A stretch of DNA of 64,000 nt from positions 1-64,000 of the forward strand of contig JAEYXD010000176.1 in assembly GCA_023428645.1 (NCBI GenBank), given 5' to 3'. This document shows, piece by piece, positions 1-9,712 of the stretch (positions within the stretch are counted from its first letter, which is position 1; every line of letters starts with the position of its first letter). Origin of the DNA: Pseudomonadota bacterium (GTDB lineage Bacteria; Pseudomonadota; Gammaproteobacteria; Steroidobacterales; Steroidobacteraceae). Made by a program: the position numbers and the translations under genes. Below the pieces are notes generated by a model. The model worked only from the letters and a program-made list of their open reading frames with translations, was not told the DNA's origin and did not search any database.

Positions 1-501
1 CATCCGATGTCGACGGCCTGGCGCAGCGTGCAACGCGCCATCGTTCGCTATTCGCTCGACCACGACGATGGCCCGGAAGGTCTGCGGCTCGCGCGCGCGC
101 TCGCGATGGCGACCTATCGCAGCTCGCAGGAATTCGCGACGCGCTTCAGCGGGCCGCCGCGCCGGCTTGACGGCCGTTTCGAATTTCCGGTCGAGAGCTA
201 TTTGTTGTCGCGCGGTGATGCATACGCGGCCTCCTACGTGCCGGAAGCGTTCGTGTGTCTATCCGAGTCGATCGATCTGCATCAGGCCGATCCGAGCCGG
301 ATTCGCGTGCCAGTGACGCTCGTGGCCGTGCGCGAGGATCAAATCGTCCCGCTCGCGGACATGCAATCGCTGCGAGCGCGCCTTGCCGGGCCCGCGCGGC
401 TCGTCGAAATCTCATCGCTGTATGGCCACGATGCCTTCTTGAAGGAAGTGGACGTGCTGGCAACGGTGTTTCAGGCGGATCTCGAGGAGGGCGGTCGATG
501 A
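1..501 (+). CDS. metX: Homoserine O-acyltransferase (MetX-type), C-terminal part
   Basis: This frame is open from the first base, so the gene is cut by the window edge and only about the last 166 residues are visible. They match the C-terminal half of the MetX alpha/beta-hydrolase fold. An Asp in VREDQIVP and a His in LYGHDAFLKE sit where the family has its catalytic Asp and His; the nucleophile Ser would lie upstream. The product would acylate homoserine as the first committed step of methionine synthesis. The sequence does not show whether succinyl- or acetyl-CoA is used. Its stop overlaps the next start (ATGA), so it is probably translationally coupled to the metB-like gene. Confidence 0.85.
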   Translation, partial: HPMSTAWRSVQRAIVRYSLDHDDGPEGLRLARALAMATYRSSQEFATRFSGPPRRLDGRFEFPVESYLLSRGDAYAASYVPEAFVCLSESIDLHQADPSRIRVPVTLVAVREDQIVPLADMQSLRARLAGPARLVEISSLYGHDAFLKEVDVLATVFQADLEEGGR

Positions 502-1664
502 GTCACCGCAAGTCGCCCGCAACGCAAGCCGTGCGCGCCGCGTTGGAATCGGACACGCAGCACGGCGGCGTCGTGCCACCGATCTATCTCACGTCGACGT
601 ACGCATTCACGGCATTCGGCGAGAAAGGCGCGTACGACTACACGCGTTCGGGCAATCCGACGCGCGATGCGCTCGCGGAAGCCATCGCCGAACTGGAAGG
701 CGGGCATGGTGCCGTCGTGACCGCGACCGGCATGGCGGGAGTGACGCTCGTCACTCATCTGCTCGGCAAGGATGACCTCGTGATCGCGCCGCACGACTGT
801 TATGGGGGCACGTATCGATTGTTCGACTCGCTCGCGAAGCGCGGCTCGCTGCGCGTCGAGTTCGTCGATCAGACGGATCCGCAAGCGATCGAGGCGGCGC
901 TCGCGAAACAGCCGAAGCTCGTCTGGGTCGAGACGCCGAGCAATCCGCTGCTGCGCATCGTCGACATCGCAGCGCTTGCCGCGAAAGCCCACGAGCGGGG
1001 CGCGTTGCTGCTCGCGGACAACACGTTCCTGTCGCCGGTCTGGCAGCAGCCGATCGCGCTCGGCGCCGATCTCGTGCTGCACTCGACGACCAAATATTTG
1101 AACGGCCATAGCGACGTCGTCGGCGGAGCGGTCGTTGCCAGGACGAAGGAGCTGCACGAGCAGCTCGTTTGGTGGGCGAATTGCATCGGCGTCACCGGCG
1201 CACCGTTCGATAGCTATCTCACGCTGCGCGGCCTGCGCACGCTGTACGCGCGCTTGCGCACTCACGGCGAGAATGCGGAGCGCATCGCGCAGCTGTTGTC
1301 GGAGCACGCCGCCGTGAAGCGGGTGTATTACCCCGGGCTTGCGACTCATCCGCAGCACGAGCTCGCGCAGCGACAGCAGCGCGGCTTCGGCGCGATGGTG
1401 AGCTTCGAGCTGCAGGGAGGCCTCGAGCAGGTTCGCGCGTTCCTGAACGGCTTGACGTGTTTCTCGCTCGCCGAATCCTTGGGTGGCGTCGAAAGCTTGA
1501 TCGCCCATCCCGCGACGATGACCCATGCGGGCATGGCGGCGAGCGCTCGCGAGCGCGCGGGCATTTGCGATGCGCTGCTGCGTTTGTCGATCGGCATCGA
1601 AGCGTGCGAGGACTTGATCGCGGACCTGCAGAGCGGACTCGAACGCGCGGCCGCCGTTCGCTGA
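498..1664 (+). CDS. metB: Cystathionine gamma-synthase / O-acylhomoserine sulfhydrylase family PLP enzyme
   Basis: A 388-residue Cys/Met-metabolism PLP-dependent enzyme. The N-terminal THGGVVPP-like region, the YDYTRSGNPTR motif and the PLP-lysine motif HSTTKYLNGHSD (Lys about residue 199) are all present. It would use the O-acylhomoserine made by the upstream MetX to form cystathionine, or homocysteine directly. I chose ATG 498 because it overlaps the metX stop and gives the family's normal N terminus; the frame is open further upstream without homology. Cystathionine gamma-lyase is closely related, but the metX context favours a biosynthetic role. Confidence 0.88.
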   Translation: MSHRKSPATQAVRAALESDTQHGGVVPPIYLTSTYAFTAFGEKGAYDYTRSGNPTRDALAEAIAELEGGHGAVVTATGMAGVTLVTHLLGKDDLVIAPHDCYGGTYRLFDSLAKRGSLRVEFVDQTDPQAIEAALAKQPKLVWVETPSNPLLRIVDIAALAAKAHERGALLLADNTFLSPVWQQPIALGADLVLHSTTKYLNGHSDVVGGAVVARTKELHEQLVWWANCIGVTGAPFDSYLTLRGLRTLYARLRTHGENAERIAQLLSEHAAVKRVYYPGLATHPQHELAQRQQRGFGAMVSFELQGGLEQVRAFLNGLTCFSLAESLGGVESLIAHPATMTHAGMAASARERAGICDALLRLSIGIEACEDLIADLQSGLERAAAVR

Positions 1665-2702
<1,038 letters not shown>

Positions 2703-2715
2703 GCCGGGGACGCTC

Positions 2716-3618
2716 ATGAGCTACACGACGATTCGCTACGAGATCAGCGAGGGTCTGCTGACGATCACGCTCGATCGTCCAGCACAAATGAACGCGTTCA
2801 CGACGCAGATGGCGGCGGAGCTCATCGATGCGTTTCGGCGCGCGAGCGCGGATGACGACGTGCGGGCGGTAATCGTCACCGGGGAGGGCAAGGCGTTCTG
2901 CGCGGGGATGGATCTGTCCGTGCCCGGCAATGTGTTCGGTCTGGACGAGACCCAACGTCCGACGCTCGCCGACATGCACGAGCGGCTGGACGATCCGGCG
3001 ATCGTGCAGGGCGTGAGGGATACCGGCGGGCGCGTCACGCTCGCGATCTTCGAGTGCACGAAGCCGGTCATCGCCGCGATCAACGGCGCCGCGGTGGGGA
3101 TCGGTGCGACCATGACGCTCGCCATGGACATCCGCCTCGCCTCCGAGAAGGCGCGCATCGGCTTCGTGTTCGGCAAGATCGGTATCGTGCCGGAGGCGTG
3201 CTCGACGTGGTTCCTGCCTCGCATCGTCGGCATCTCGCAGGCGCTCGAATGGATCTACAGCGCCGAGATCTTCGACGGCGCGGAGGCATTGCGAGGCGGC
3301 TTGGTGAAAGCCGTGGTCGCACCCGAGCAGCTGCTCGCGGAAGCGCGGCGACTCGCACGTCGCATCGTCGACAACCGCTCGTCGGTCGCGATCGCCCTCG
3401 CGCGACAGATGCTGTATCGCAATTCGGCCGAGCCTCATCCGCTGGCCGCGCACCGGATCGACTCGCTGGCGATGTTCTATACGAGCATAGGAGACGGCAA
3501 GGAAGGCGTACGCGCCTTTCTCGACAAGAGGGCGCCCGAATTTCGCGCGCGCGTCTCGAACGATCTCCCGCCGTTCTACGACGAGTGGGTTCGGAGCTCG
3601 AAAGAAGAGGGCGGCTGA
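2716..3618 (+). CDS. Enoyl-CoA hydratase/isomerase family protein
   Basis: A 300-residue crotonase-fold protein. The N-terminal strand with LDRPAQMNAF, the first oxyanion-hole segment GKAFCAGMDLS and the second segment INGAAVGIGATM are clear. In place of the usual hydratase Glu pair the second active-site region reads FVFGKIGIVPEACST, with one Glu conserved, so hydratase and isomerase activities are both possible. The start lies 13 bp after the nitronate monooxygenase stop, consistent with an operon. It probably acts on a branched or medium acyl-CoA; the substrate is unknown. Confidence 0.85.
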   Translation: MSYTTIRYEISEGLLTITLDRPAQMNAFTTQMAAELIDAFRRASADDDVRAVIVTGEGKAFCAGMDLSVPGNVFGLDETQRPTLADMHERLDDPAIVQGVRDTGGRVTLAIFECTKPVIAAINGAAVGIGATMTLAMDIRLASEKARIGFVFGKIGIVPEACSTWFLPRIVGISQALEWIYSAEIFDGAEALRGGLVKAVVAPEQLLAEARRLARRIVDNRSSVAIALARQMLYRNSAEPHPLAAHRIDSLAMFYTSIGDGKEGVRAFLDKRAPEFRARVSNDLPPFYDEWVRSSKEEGG

Positions 3619-3620
3619 CC

Positions 3621-3654
3621 CAAAAAAAGAAAGGCCGACTCACTGAGTCGGCCT
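3621..3654 (-). terminator. Intrinsic terminator for minus-strand transcription
   Basis: An 11-bp perfect inverted repeat, AGGCCGACTCA (3632-3642) with TGAGTCGGCCT (3644-3654), forms a strong GC-rich hairpin. On the minus strand it is followed at once by TTTCTTTTTTTG (3632-3621), the classic U-tract. In the plus direction no T-run follows, so it mainly serves minus-strand transcripts: the candidate small RNA and any readthrough from leuB. It may still slow transcription leaving the convergent crotonase gene. Confidence 0.8.
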
Positions 3655-3823
3655 GATGTGGCAACTTAGAACCGCGGTCGTGGTGGCATCGGTCGCCCGA
3701 TACCGACCTTGGGGACTAACCCGACACGAGTCCTGTTTCCACCAAAGACACCTCGACCGTAGTGGTCGAGACATGGAGATTTGCCCGAAGGCGGAAGCAA
3801 CGAAGAAGAAAAATCCCGTCGCG
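3621..3823 (-). ncRNA. Candidate structured small RNA of unknown family
   Basis: The 300-bp gap between convergent genes holds a minus-strand stretch of stable hairpins ending in an intrinsic terminator. They are: a 7-bp stem CTCGACC/GGTCGAG (3752-3770); a stem GGACT/AGTCC (3713-3717 with 3729-3733); an 8-bp stem GGTATCGG/CCGATGCC closed by a GCGA (GNRA-type) loop, read on the minus strand (3685-3704); and the terminator stem (3632-3654). TGGT (3681-3684) can pair with ACCA (3741-3744) to close a multi-branch junction around two of them. A possible promoter lies just upstream. I do not recognise it as 6S, SRP, tmRNA, RNase P or a known riboswitch. The 5' end is uncertain, and it could be a leuB 3'-UTR product. 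Confidence 0.5.
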
Positions 3824-3829
3824 GGGCAA

Positions 3830-3860
3830 ATCATAACCGCGTTGCTGCGGTTTTGGTGAA
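3830..3860 (-). promoter_or_regulatory. Possible promoter for the candidate small RNA
   Basis: On the minus strand a TATGAT box (complement of 3830-3835) matches the sigma-70 -10 consensus at 5 of 6 positions. A weak -35, TTCACC (complement of 3855-3860), lies 19 bp upstream. Transcription would start near 3823 and run through the hairpins to the terminator at 3621, giving about 200 nt. The 19-bp spacer and weak -35 make this tentative. Confidence 0.35.
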
Positions 3861-3918
3861 AATCTTTGGGTCGTTTTCGGGTGAGCCTTTCTAGCTGAAA
3901 AAACAACGAGTTAGAACA

Positions 3919-4989
3919 TTATTGTAAGATATTCCGGACCACCGCATCGCCCGCTTCGCGAGTCGTTGCCGGACGGCCTCCGGCGGCAATATCGGCGGTT
4001 CGAACGCCGTTCGTAATCGCGTCCGCGACCGCCTTTTCAACGACTTGCGCCTCGGCCGGGAGCTCCAGGGAGTACCGCAGCAACATGGCGACGCTCAGGA
4101 TCGTGCCGTAGGGGTTCGCGATCCCCTTGCCGGCGATATCGGGGGCCGATCCGTGGATCGGTTCGTACAGCCCGAGCCGCCCCGCACCTAGGGAAGCGGA
4201 AGGGAGCAGTCCGAGGGAGCCCGACAAGATCGACGCCTCGTCGGTCAGGATGTCGCCGAACATGTTCTCCGTGAGCATCACGTCGAAGCTCGAGGGCTTC
4301 TTGATGAGGTGCATCGCCGCCGCGTCGACGAGCATGTGCTCGAGCCGCACGTCGGGGAATTCATTCGCGAGTGTCTGTTCGACCGTCGAACGCCACAGCC
4401 GCGAGGTCTCGAGAACGTTCGCCTTGTCGACGGAGACGATCGACTTGCGCCGCCCCATCGCGATCCGCGCCGCGACACGCGTGACGCGCTGAACCTCGTC
4501 CACCGTGTACGTGCACAGGTCGGTCGCCGTGTCCGCGGTGCGCGATTTCTCGCCGAAGTAAATGCCGCCGGTGAGTTCGCGCACGACCATGATGTCAGTG
4601 CCCTGCAGCACCTCCGGTCTCACGGGCGAAGCGTCGAGCAGCGCAGGATGCAGCGACACCGGGCGCAGGTTCGCGAAGACGCCGAGCGCCTTGCGCAGCG
4701 CGAGCAGACCCTGTTCGGGCCGTACGGTCGCGCTCGGGTCCGACCACTTGGGCCCGCCGACCGCACCGAGCAAGACCGCATCCGCGGTGCCGCACGCCGA
4801 CGTGGTCGCGGTCGGCAGTGCGCTTTGCGTCGCATCGATCGCGGCGCCGCCGATCAGATGGCTTTCGAATTTGAACTCGTGCCCGAAGCGGCTGGCGACC
4901 GCCTCCAACACTCGAACGCCTTCGTGGGTGACTTCAGGGCCGATGCCGTCGCCTGGCAGGATGACGATCTGCGCGTTGATTCCGCTCAT
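3919..4989 (-). CDS. leuB: 3-isopropylmalate dehydrogenase
   Basis: A 356-residue protein of the isocitrate/isopropylmalate dehydrogenase family. It begins with a nucleotide-fold strand followed by [10 protein letters not shown], then GAVGGPKW, the substrate-binding [11 protein letters not shown] segment, [11 protein letters not shown], and the late NAD-binding [11 protein letters not shown]. It catalyses NAD-dependent oxidative decarboxylation of 3-isopropylmalate, the third step from 2-ketoisovalerate to leucine. It is the last gene of the minus-strand ilv-leu operon, starting 26 bp after leuD. The length is typical and all expected motifs are present. Confidence 0.97.
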   Translation of the reverse strand: MSGINAQIVILPGDGIGPEVTHEGVRVLEAVASRFGHEFKFESHLIGGAAIDATQSALPTATTSACGTADAVLLGAVGGPKWSDPSATVRPEQGLLALRKALGVFANLRPVSLHPALLDASPVRPEVLQGTDIMVVRELTGGIYFGEKSRTADTATDLCTYTVDEVQRVTRVAARIAMGRRKSIVSVDKANVLETSRLWRSTVEQTLANEFPDVRLEHMLVDAAAMHLIKKPSSFDVMLTENMFGDILTDEASILSGSLGLLPSASLGAGRLGLYEPIHGSAPDIAGKGIANPYGTILSVAMLLRYSLELPAEAQVVEKAVADAITNGVRTADIAAGGRPATTREAGDAVVRNILQ

Positions 4990-5015
4990 GCAGAGAAAGG
5001 AGTTCCTTGAGAGTG

Positions 5016-5588
5016 TTAGTGGGCTTGCTCGTAACGAGCGATCGCGTCGGAACGTTGCAGCAGGAAGCCGAGCTCATCCGTGCCGTTGAGCAGGCAGTAG
5101 CGAGCGAAGCCTTCGATGGGGAATTTAACGCTGGCGCCCGTCGGCAGTTGCAGCGAGGACTGCTCGAGATCCACGCGCACGCGGGCGCCCGGATTGTCCA
5201 ACAGCCAGCGATGCGTCGTTTCGTCGACGACGATCGGCAACAGCCCGTTCTTCAGCGAGTTGTTGCGGAAGATGTCCGCGATCTCCGTGCTGATCACGGC
5301 CTTGAAACCGTAATCGAGCAGCGCCCACGGCGCATGCTCGCGCGACGAGCCGCAACCGAAGTTGCGACCGGCCACGAGGATCTCGCAGCCGCGCGCCTCG
5401 GGCTTGTTCAAGATGAAATCCGCGCGCGGCGTGCCGTCGGCGTCATAACGCCAATTGCTGAAGGCCTGTTTGCCGAGCCCTTCCTTCGTCGTCGTCGTCA
5501 GGAAGCGGGCAGGGATGATTTGATCCGTGTCGATGTTCGTGAACGGCAGAACGACCGTCTGCGATTCGAGGAGGCGAATGGGCTGCAT
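5016..5588 (-). CDS. leuD: 3-isopropylmalate dehydratase small subunit
   Basis: A 190-residue swivelling-domain subunit of the aconitase superfamily. The signature [14 protein letters not shown] and the N-terminal [13 protein letters not shown] are present. It pairs with LeuC to isomerise 2-isopropylmalate to 3-isopropylmalate in the cytoplasm. It lies 11 bp after leuC on the same strand, and co-transcription is expected because the subunits function as a heterodimer. The length is slightly below that of the Escherichia coli protein but normal for the family. Confidence 0.97.
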   Translation of the reverse strand: MQPIRLLESQTVVLPFTNIDTDQIIPARFLTTTTKEGLGKQAFSNWRYDADGTPRADFILNKPEARGCEILVAGRNFGCGSSREHAPWALLDYGFKAVISTEIADIFRNNSLKNGLLPIVVDETTHRWLLDNPGARVRVDLEQSSLQLPTGASVKFPIEGFARYCLLNGTDELGFLLQRSDAIARYEQAH

Positions 5589-5599
5589 GCGTGGGCTTC

Positions 5600-7027
5600 T
5601 TAAGAATGAACGACGGACGCGAGCTCCGTCAGAAAATCACGTGGATCGCTGACCGCACCGGTCACCGCAGCGGCAGCGGCCGTTGCCGGACTCGCGAGCA
5701 GCGTGCGGGCGCCAGAACCCTGGCGGCCTTCGAAGTTGCGATTGCTCGTGCTCACCGCGTACTGGCCCTCGTCGACCGTATCGCCGTTCATGCCGATGCA
5801 CATCGAGCAGCCCGATTCGCGCCATTCCGCGCCTGCGTCGATGAAAATCTTCGCCAGGCCGCGAGCTTCCGCTTCCCGCTTCACCTGCTGCGATCCGGGC
5901 ACGATCAGCGCGCGCACGCCGCGCGCGACCTTACGGCCCTTCAGCACTTGCGCGGCGACCTCGAGATCGGAAAGTCGGCCGTTCGTGCAGCTGCCGACGA
6001 ACACGACCTGAATCGGCTTGCCGAGCAGAGGCTCGCCGCCGTTCAAGCCCATGTAGGCGAGCGACTTCGCGTGGACCGGGTCCTCCGGGCGACTCGGCAC
6101 GGTGCCCGTGATCGGCACGACCATGCCGGGATGGGTGCCGTAAGTAATCATCGGCTCGAGCGTGTCCGCATCGAGGTGCACGACGCGATCGAACCGCGCG
6201 CCGGGATCGCTCTTCAACGTGCGCCATTCCGCGACGGCTCGATCCCATGCCTCGCCCGATGGGGCGAAACGCCGGCCCTTCATGTACGCGAACGTCGTGT
6301 CATCCGGTGCGATCATGCCGGCGCGCGCGCCAGCCTCGATCGACATGTTGCAGATCGTCATGCGCTCTTCCATCGACAGCGCTTCGATCGCGCTGCCGCG
6401 ATATTCGATGACGTGGCCGGTGCCGCCCGAAACGCCGATCTTGCCGATGATCGCGAGGATCAGATCCTTCGCGGTGACACCGGGGCGCAAACGGCCGCTC
6501 ACTTCGATCGCGAGCGTCTTGGGACGCCGCTGCAGCAAGCACTGCGTTGCGAGCACGTGACCGACCTCAGTCGTGCCGATGCCGAAAGCGAGTGCGCCGA
6601 ACGCGCCGTGCGTCGCCGTGTGGCTGTCGCCGCAGACGATCGTCTTGCCCGGCTGCGTCGCGCCCAGCTCCGGCCCGATGACATGCACGATGCCGCGCTG
6701 CTCGCTCGTCAGATCGAGCAGTTCGAGGCCGAACTCGCGGCAATTCTTTTCCAGCTCTTTGACCTGGCGCGCCGCCGATTCCACCTTGATCGGCACGCGT
6801 CCGAAGACTTCGTCCGGATCGGTCGGGGTCGAGTGATCCATCGTGGCGAGCGTGCGATCGGTGCGACGGACCTTGAGGCCCTGCGCGCGCAGCAGCGAGA
6901 ACGCCTGCGGGGAGGTCACCTCGTGAACCAGGTGCAAATCAATGTACAGGACCGCCGGCGTGTCCGGCGTTTCGGGCACGACCTCGTGCCGTTCCCAAAC
7001 TTTCTCGAATAGTGTTTTCGCGTTCAT
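5600..7027 (-). CDS. leuC: 3-isopropylmalate dehydratase large subunit
   Basis: A 475-residue aconitase-family subunit. The [4Fe-4S] ligands are visible as one Cys in [12 protein letters not shown] and two in [11 protein letters not shown]. The [12 protein letters not shown] segment near residue 130 is also typical. It carries the catalytic cluster of isopropylmalate isomerase with LeuD. The gap to ilvE is 105 bp, the longest in the operon, and contains two hairpins, so internal processing or partial termination before leuCDB is possible. Confidence 0.97.
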   Translation of the reverse strand: MNAKTLFEKVWERHEVVPETPDTPAVLYIDLHLVHEVTSPQAFSLLRAQGLKVRRTDRTLATMDHSTPTDPDEVFGRVPIKVESAARQVKELEKNCREFGLELLDLTSEQRGIVHVIGPELGATQPGKTIVCGDSHTATHGAFGALAFGIGTTEVGHVLATQCLLQRRPKTLAIEVSGRLRPGVTAKDLILAIIGKIGVSGGTGHVIEYRGSAIEALSMEERMTICNMSIEAGARAGMIAPDDTTFAYMKGRRFAPSGEAWDRAVAEWRTLKSDPGARFDRVVHLDADTLEPMITYGTHPGMVVPITGTVPSRPEDPVHAKSLAYMGLNGGEPLLGKPIQVVFVGSCTNGRLSDLEVAAQVLKGRKVARGVRALIVPGSQQVKREAEARGLAKIFIDAGAEWRESGCSMCIGMNGDTVDEGQYAVSTSNRNFEGRQGSGARTLLASPATAAAAAVTGAVSDPRDFLTELASVVHS

Positions 7028-7040
7028 CGAATGAGCCGGT

Positions 7041-7121
7041 GCGATGGTTCGCGGAAGGATGCCGCGAATCGCACACTTGTGAGTTGCCGTTTGATCAATC
7101 TGCCATCGTAAATTTCGATGG
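7041..7121 (-). promoter_or_regulatory. Two hairpins in the ilvE-leuC gap
   Basis: The spacer between ilvE and leuC contains two inverted repeats. TTCGCGG (7048-7054) pairs with CCGCGAA (7062-7068) over a 7-nt loop and can be extended by flanking GCGA/TCGC. CCATCG (7103-7108) pairs with CGATGG (7116-7121) over a 7-nt AT-rich loop. Neither has a long U-tract, so they are more likely RNA-stability or processing elements than terminators. Function is inferred only from position. Confidence 0.3.
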
Positions 7122-7132
7122 TCGAGGCTTGG

Positions 7133-8089
7133 TTAAGCGCCGACCACCGCCGCGCCCTGCGCGTTGCAGGGCTCGAGCCAACCCCACTTGTCCGCCGTCT
7201 TGCCGGTGAACAGGCCGAAGAATGCGGCCTGCAGCGCCTCGGTGACCGGGCCGCGCTTGCCAGCGCCGATCGTGATGCGATCGACCGAGCGTACCGGCGT
7301 GACTTCCGCCGCGGTGCCCGTCAGGAACATTTCATCGGCGAGATACAGGAACTCGCGCGGGATCGATTGTTCACGCACTTCGAAGCCGTGCGCACGCGCG
7401 AGCGTGATCACGGTGTCGCGCGTGATGCCCTGGAGGATCGAGCTCGCGAGGGCAGGGGTGTAGATGATGCCGTCGCGGATCAAGAACAGATTCTCGCCGG
7501 CGCCCTCGCTGACGCTGCCATCGACGCCCAGACCGATGCCCTCGGCGAAGCCGAGGCGCTTCGCTTCCATGCTGATGAGCTGGCTGGACAAGTAGTTGCC
7601 CGCCGCCTTGCCCAGCGCGGGAATCGTGTTCGGCGCGAGGCGCTGCCACGACGATACGCACACATCGATGCCGTTCTCCAGGCCTTCGGCGCCGAGATAG
7701 GCGCCCCATTCGAACGCGGCGACGACCGTGTCGATCGGCGGCGGATTCTTCGGCGCGACGCCGATCTCGCCATAGCCGCGAAACGCGAACGGCCGCAGAT
7801 AGGCGCCCTTGTCCAAGCCGTTCACGACGATGATCTCCTTACACGCGGCGCTGATCTGCTCGGGCGTGTAGGGAATGTTCATGCGATAGATCTTCGCCGA
7901 ATCGAACAAGCGTCGTGTGTGATCACGCAGGCGGAAGATCACGGGTCCGTTCGGTGTCGCGTAGGCGCGCTCGCCCTCGAAGACCGTCGAGCCGTAGTGC
8001 AGGGCATGCGCGAGCACGTGCACCTGCGCCTTGTCCCAGGGCACGAGCTTGCCGTTGTACCAAATGTGCTTTGCCGCCGTGATGGGCAT
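7133..8089 (-). CDS. ilvE: Branched-chain amino acid aminotransferase
   Basis: A 318-residue class IV PLP aminotransferase. It opens with a WYNGKLVPWDKAQVHV segment, followed by LHYGSTVFEGERAY, the lysine region GKAAGNYLSSQL, and the C-terminal FLTGTAAEVTPV. It performs the final transamination to valine, isoleucine and leucine. AGGAG precedes the ATG at good spacing. It sits between leuA and leuC, so last-step transamination is co-expressed with leucine-specific steps. Confidence 0.95.
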   Translation of the reverse strand: MPITAAKHIWYNGKLVPWDKAQVHVLAHALHYGSTVFEGERAYATPNGPVIFRLRDHTRRLFDSAKIYRMNIPYTPEQISAACKEIIVVNGLDKGAYLRPFAFRGYGEIGVAPKNPPPIDTVVAAFEWGAYLGAEGLENGIDVCVSSWQRLAPNTIPALGKAAGNYLSSQLISMEAKRLGFAEGIGLGVDGSVSEGAGENLFLIRDGIIYTPALASSILQGITRDTVITLARAHGFEVREQSIPREFLYLADEMFLTGTAAEVTPVRSVDRITIGAGKRGPVTEALQAAFFGLFTGKTADKWGWLEPCNAQGAAVVGA

Positions 8090-8116
8090 GACTCGCTCCT
8101 GTGCGACTCGTTGCGA

Positions 8117-9703
8117 CTAGATGGCCGTCATCGTCGAGGGATCGACGACACGGCGCTCGACGCCGGCCCGGCTGGCCGTCGCTCGAGTGGCCTCGATACG
8201 GTTGATGACTTCGAGATAGGCACGGGCCGCTGCTTCGATGATGTTCGTGCTGACGCCCGAGCCGCGATAACTGCGGCCGCCGTGCTCGACCGTGAGCAGC
8301 GCTTCGCCTTGCGCATCCTCGCCGACCGAAACGCTGTGCACTTCGAACTTGCGCAGCTCCACGTGCGTGCCCGTTGCGGCGTCGATGGCTTTGACGACGG
8401 CGTCGACGGGCCCTTCGGCCGTGATTCGCTGCTCGACCTTGCGGCCGTCGCTGTGCGCGATCCTGACCGTGACGTTCGCGTTACCGTCGGAATCGGTTTC
8501 GATGTGCACGTGCTCGAGCGTCCACGGACCTTCGGCGCCCGTCTCGGCGCGCATCACGAGCGCTTCGATGTCGCCATCGAACAGTTCCTTCTTCTTGTCG
8601 GCGAGCGCCTTGAACTGCTCGAACAGCGCGTTCAGCTCGGACTCTTCGACTTCGAAGCCCAGCTCCTTGACGCGCTCGCGGAACGCGTGGCGGCCACTGT
8701 GCTTGCCCAGCACGAGATTCGTTCTCGACAGGCCGACGTCCTGCGGGCGCATGATCTCGTAGGTCGAGGCGTGCCGCAGCATGCCGTGCTGGTGGATGCC
8801 GGATTCGTGCGCGAAGGCGTTCTCGCCGACGATCGCCTTGTTGCGGGGAATCGGCATGCCGGTGATCTGCGAAACGAGTCGGCTCGTCGGGTACAGCCGC
8901 GTCGTCTGAATGTTCGTCGTGACGCCGAAGAAGCTCTCGCGCGTCTTGAGCGCCATCGCGATCTCCTCGAGCGAGCAATTCCCGGCACGCTCGCCGATGC
9001 CATTGATCGTGCACTCGATCTGCCGCGCGCCGGCCTTGATGGCCGCGAGACTGTTCGCGACCGCCATGCCCAAGTCGTCGTGGCAATGGACCGACAGGAC
9101 GATGTTGTCGATGCCGCGCACGTTCTGCTTCAGATACGAAAATACGTCGTGGAATTCCTGCGGCACGGTGTAACCGACCGTGTCCGGGATGTTGACCGTC
9201 GTCGCGCCGGCTTCGATCACGGCTTCGACGACCTGCGCCAGGAACTCGAGCTCCGTGCGCGAGGCGTCTTCCGGCGAGAACTCGATGTCCTCGCACAAGC
9301 TGCGCGCGAACTTCACGCCTTCCACGGCGGTGCGAATGATCTCGTCCTTCGCCATGTTCAGCTTGTACTCGCGATGGATCGCGCTCGTCGCCAGGAACAC
9401 GTGAATGCGCGGCTTGGCTGCGTCCTTGAGCGCGTTCCATGCCTGCTGAATGTCTTCACGATTGCAGCGCGCCAGGCCCGCGATGATCGGGCCGTGCACT
9501 TCCTTCGCGATCGTATTGACGGACTCCCAATCGCCCCGTGAGGCGATTGGGAAGCCCGCTTCGATGATGTCGACGCCCAGTTCCGCCAGCGCCTTCGCCA
9601 CTCGCAGTTTTTCCGGCTGCGCCATGCTGCAGCCGGGCGACTGCTCGCCGTCACGCAGCGTCGTGTCGAAGATGAGAACTCGGTTGGGATCGGGCGTGGC
9701 CAT
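8117..9703 (-). CDS. leuA: 2-isopropylmalate synthase
   Basis: A 528-residue protein of the DRE-TIM metallolyase family. The catalytic barrel shows DTTLRDGEQSPGCSM near the N terminus and the metal-binding HCHDDLGMAVANS around residue 205. The C-terminal third is the long-form regulatory domain that normally binds leucine for feedback inhibition. It condenses acetyl-CoA with 2-ketoisovalerate, the committed step to leucine. It starts 9 bp after ilvC, and its GGAG ribosome-binding site nearly touches the ilvC stop, indicating tight coupling. Confidence 0.97.
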   Translation of the reverse strand: MATPDPNRVLIFDTTLRDGEQSPGCSMAQPEKLRVAKALAELGVDIIEAGFPIASRGDWESVNTIAKEVHGPIIAGLARCNREDIQQAWNALKDAAKPRIHVFLATSAIHREYKLNMAKDEIIRTAVEGVKFARSLCEDIEFSPEDASRTELEFLAQVVEAVIEAGATTVNIPDTVGYTVPQEFHDVFSYLKQNVRGIDNIVLSVHCHDDLGMAVANSLAAIKAGARQIECTINGIGERAGNCSLEEIAMALKTRESFFGVTTNIQTTRLYPTSRLVSQITGMPIPRNKAIVGENAFAHESGIHQHGMLRHASTYEIMRPQDVGLSRTNLVLGKHSGRHAFRERVKELGFEVEESELNALFEQFKALADKKKELFDGDIEALVMRAETGAEGPWTLEHVHIETDSDGNANVTVRIAHSDGRKVEQRITAEGPVDAVVKAIDAATGTHVELRKFEVHSVSVGEDAQGEALLTVEHGGRSYRGSGVSTNIIEAAARAYLEVINRIEATRATASRAGVERRVVDPSTMTAI

Positions 9704-9712
9704 CGCGACTCC

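Noticed and set aside
3640..3906. An 88-codon minus-strand frame in the gap holding the candidate small RNA
   Set aside because: No ribosome-binding site, no recognisable protein features, and its codons run through the hairpins and into the terminator; the RNA explanation is better.
7118..9541. An 807-codon plus-strand open frame opposite ilvE and leuA
   Set aside because: No domain match, composition typical of antisense frames, and strong catalytic motifs on the minus strand.
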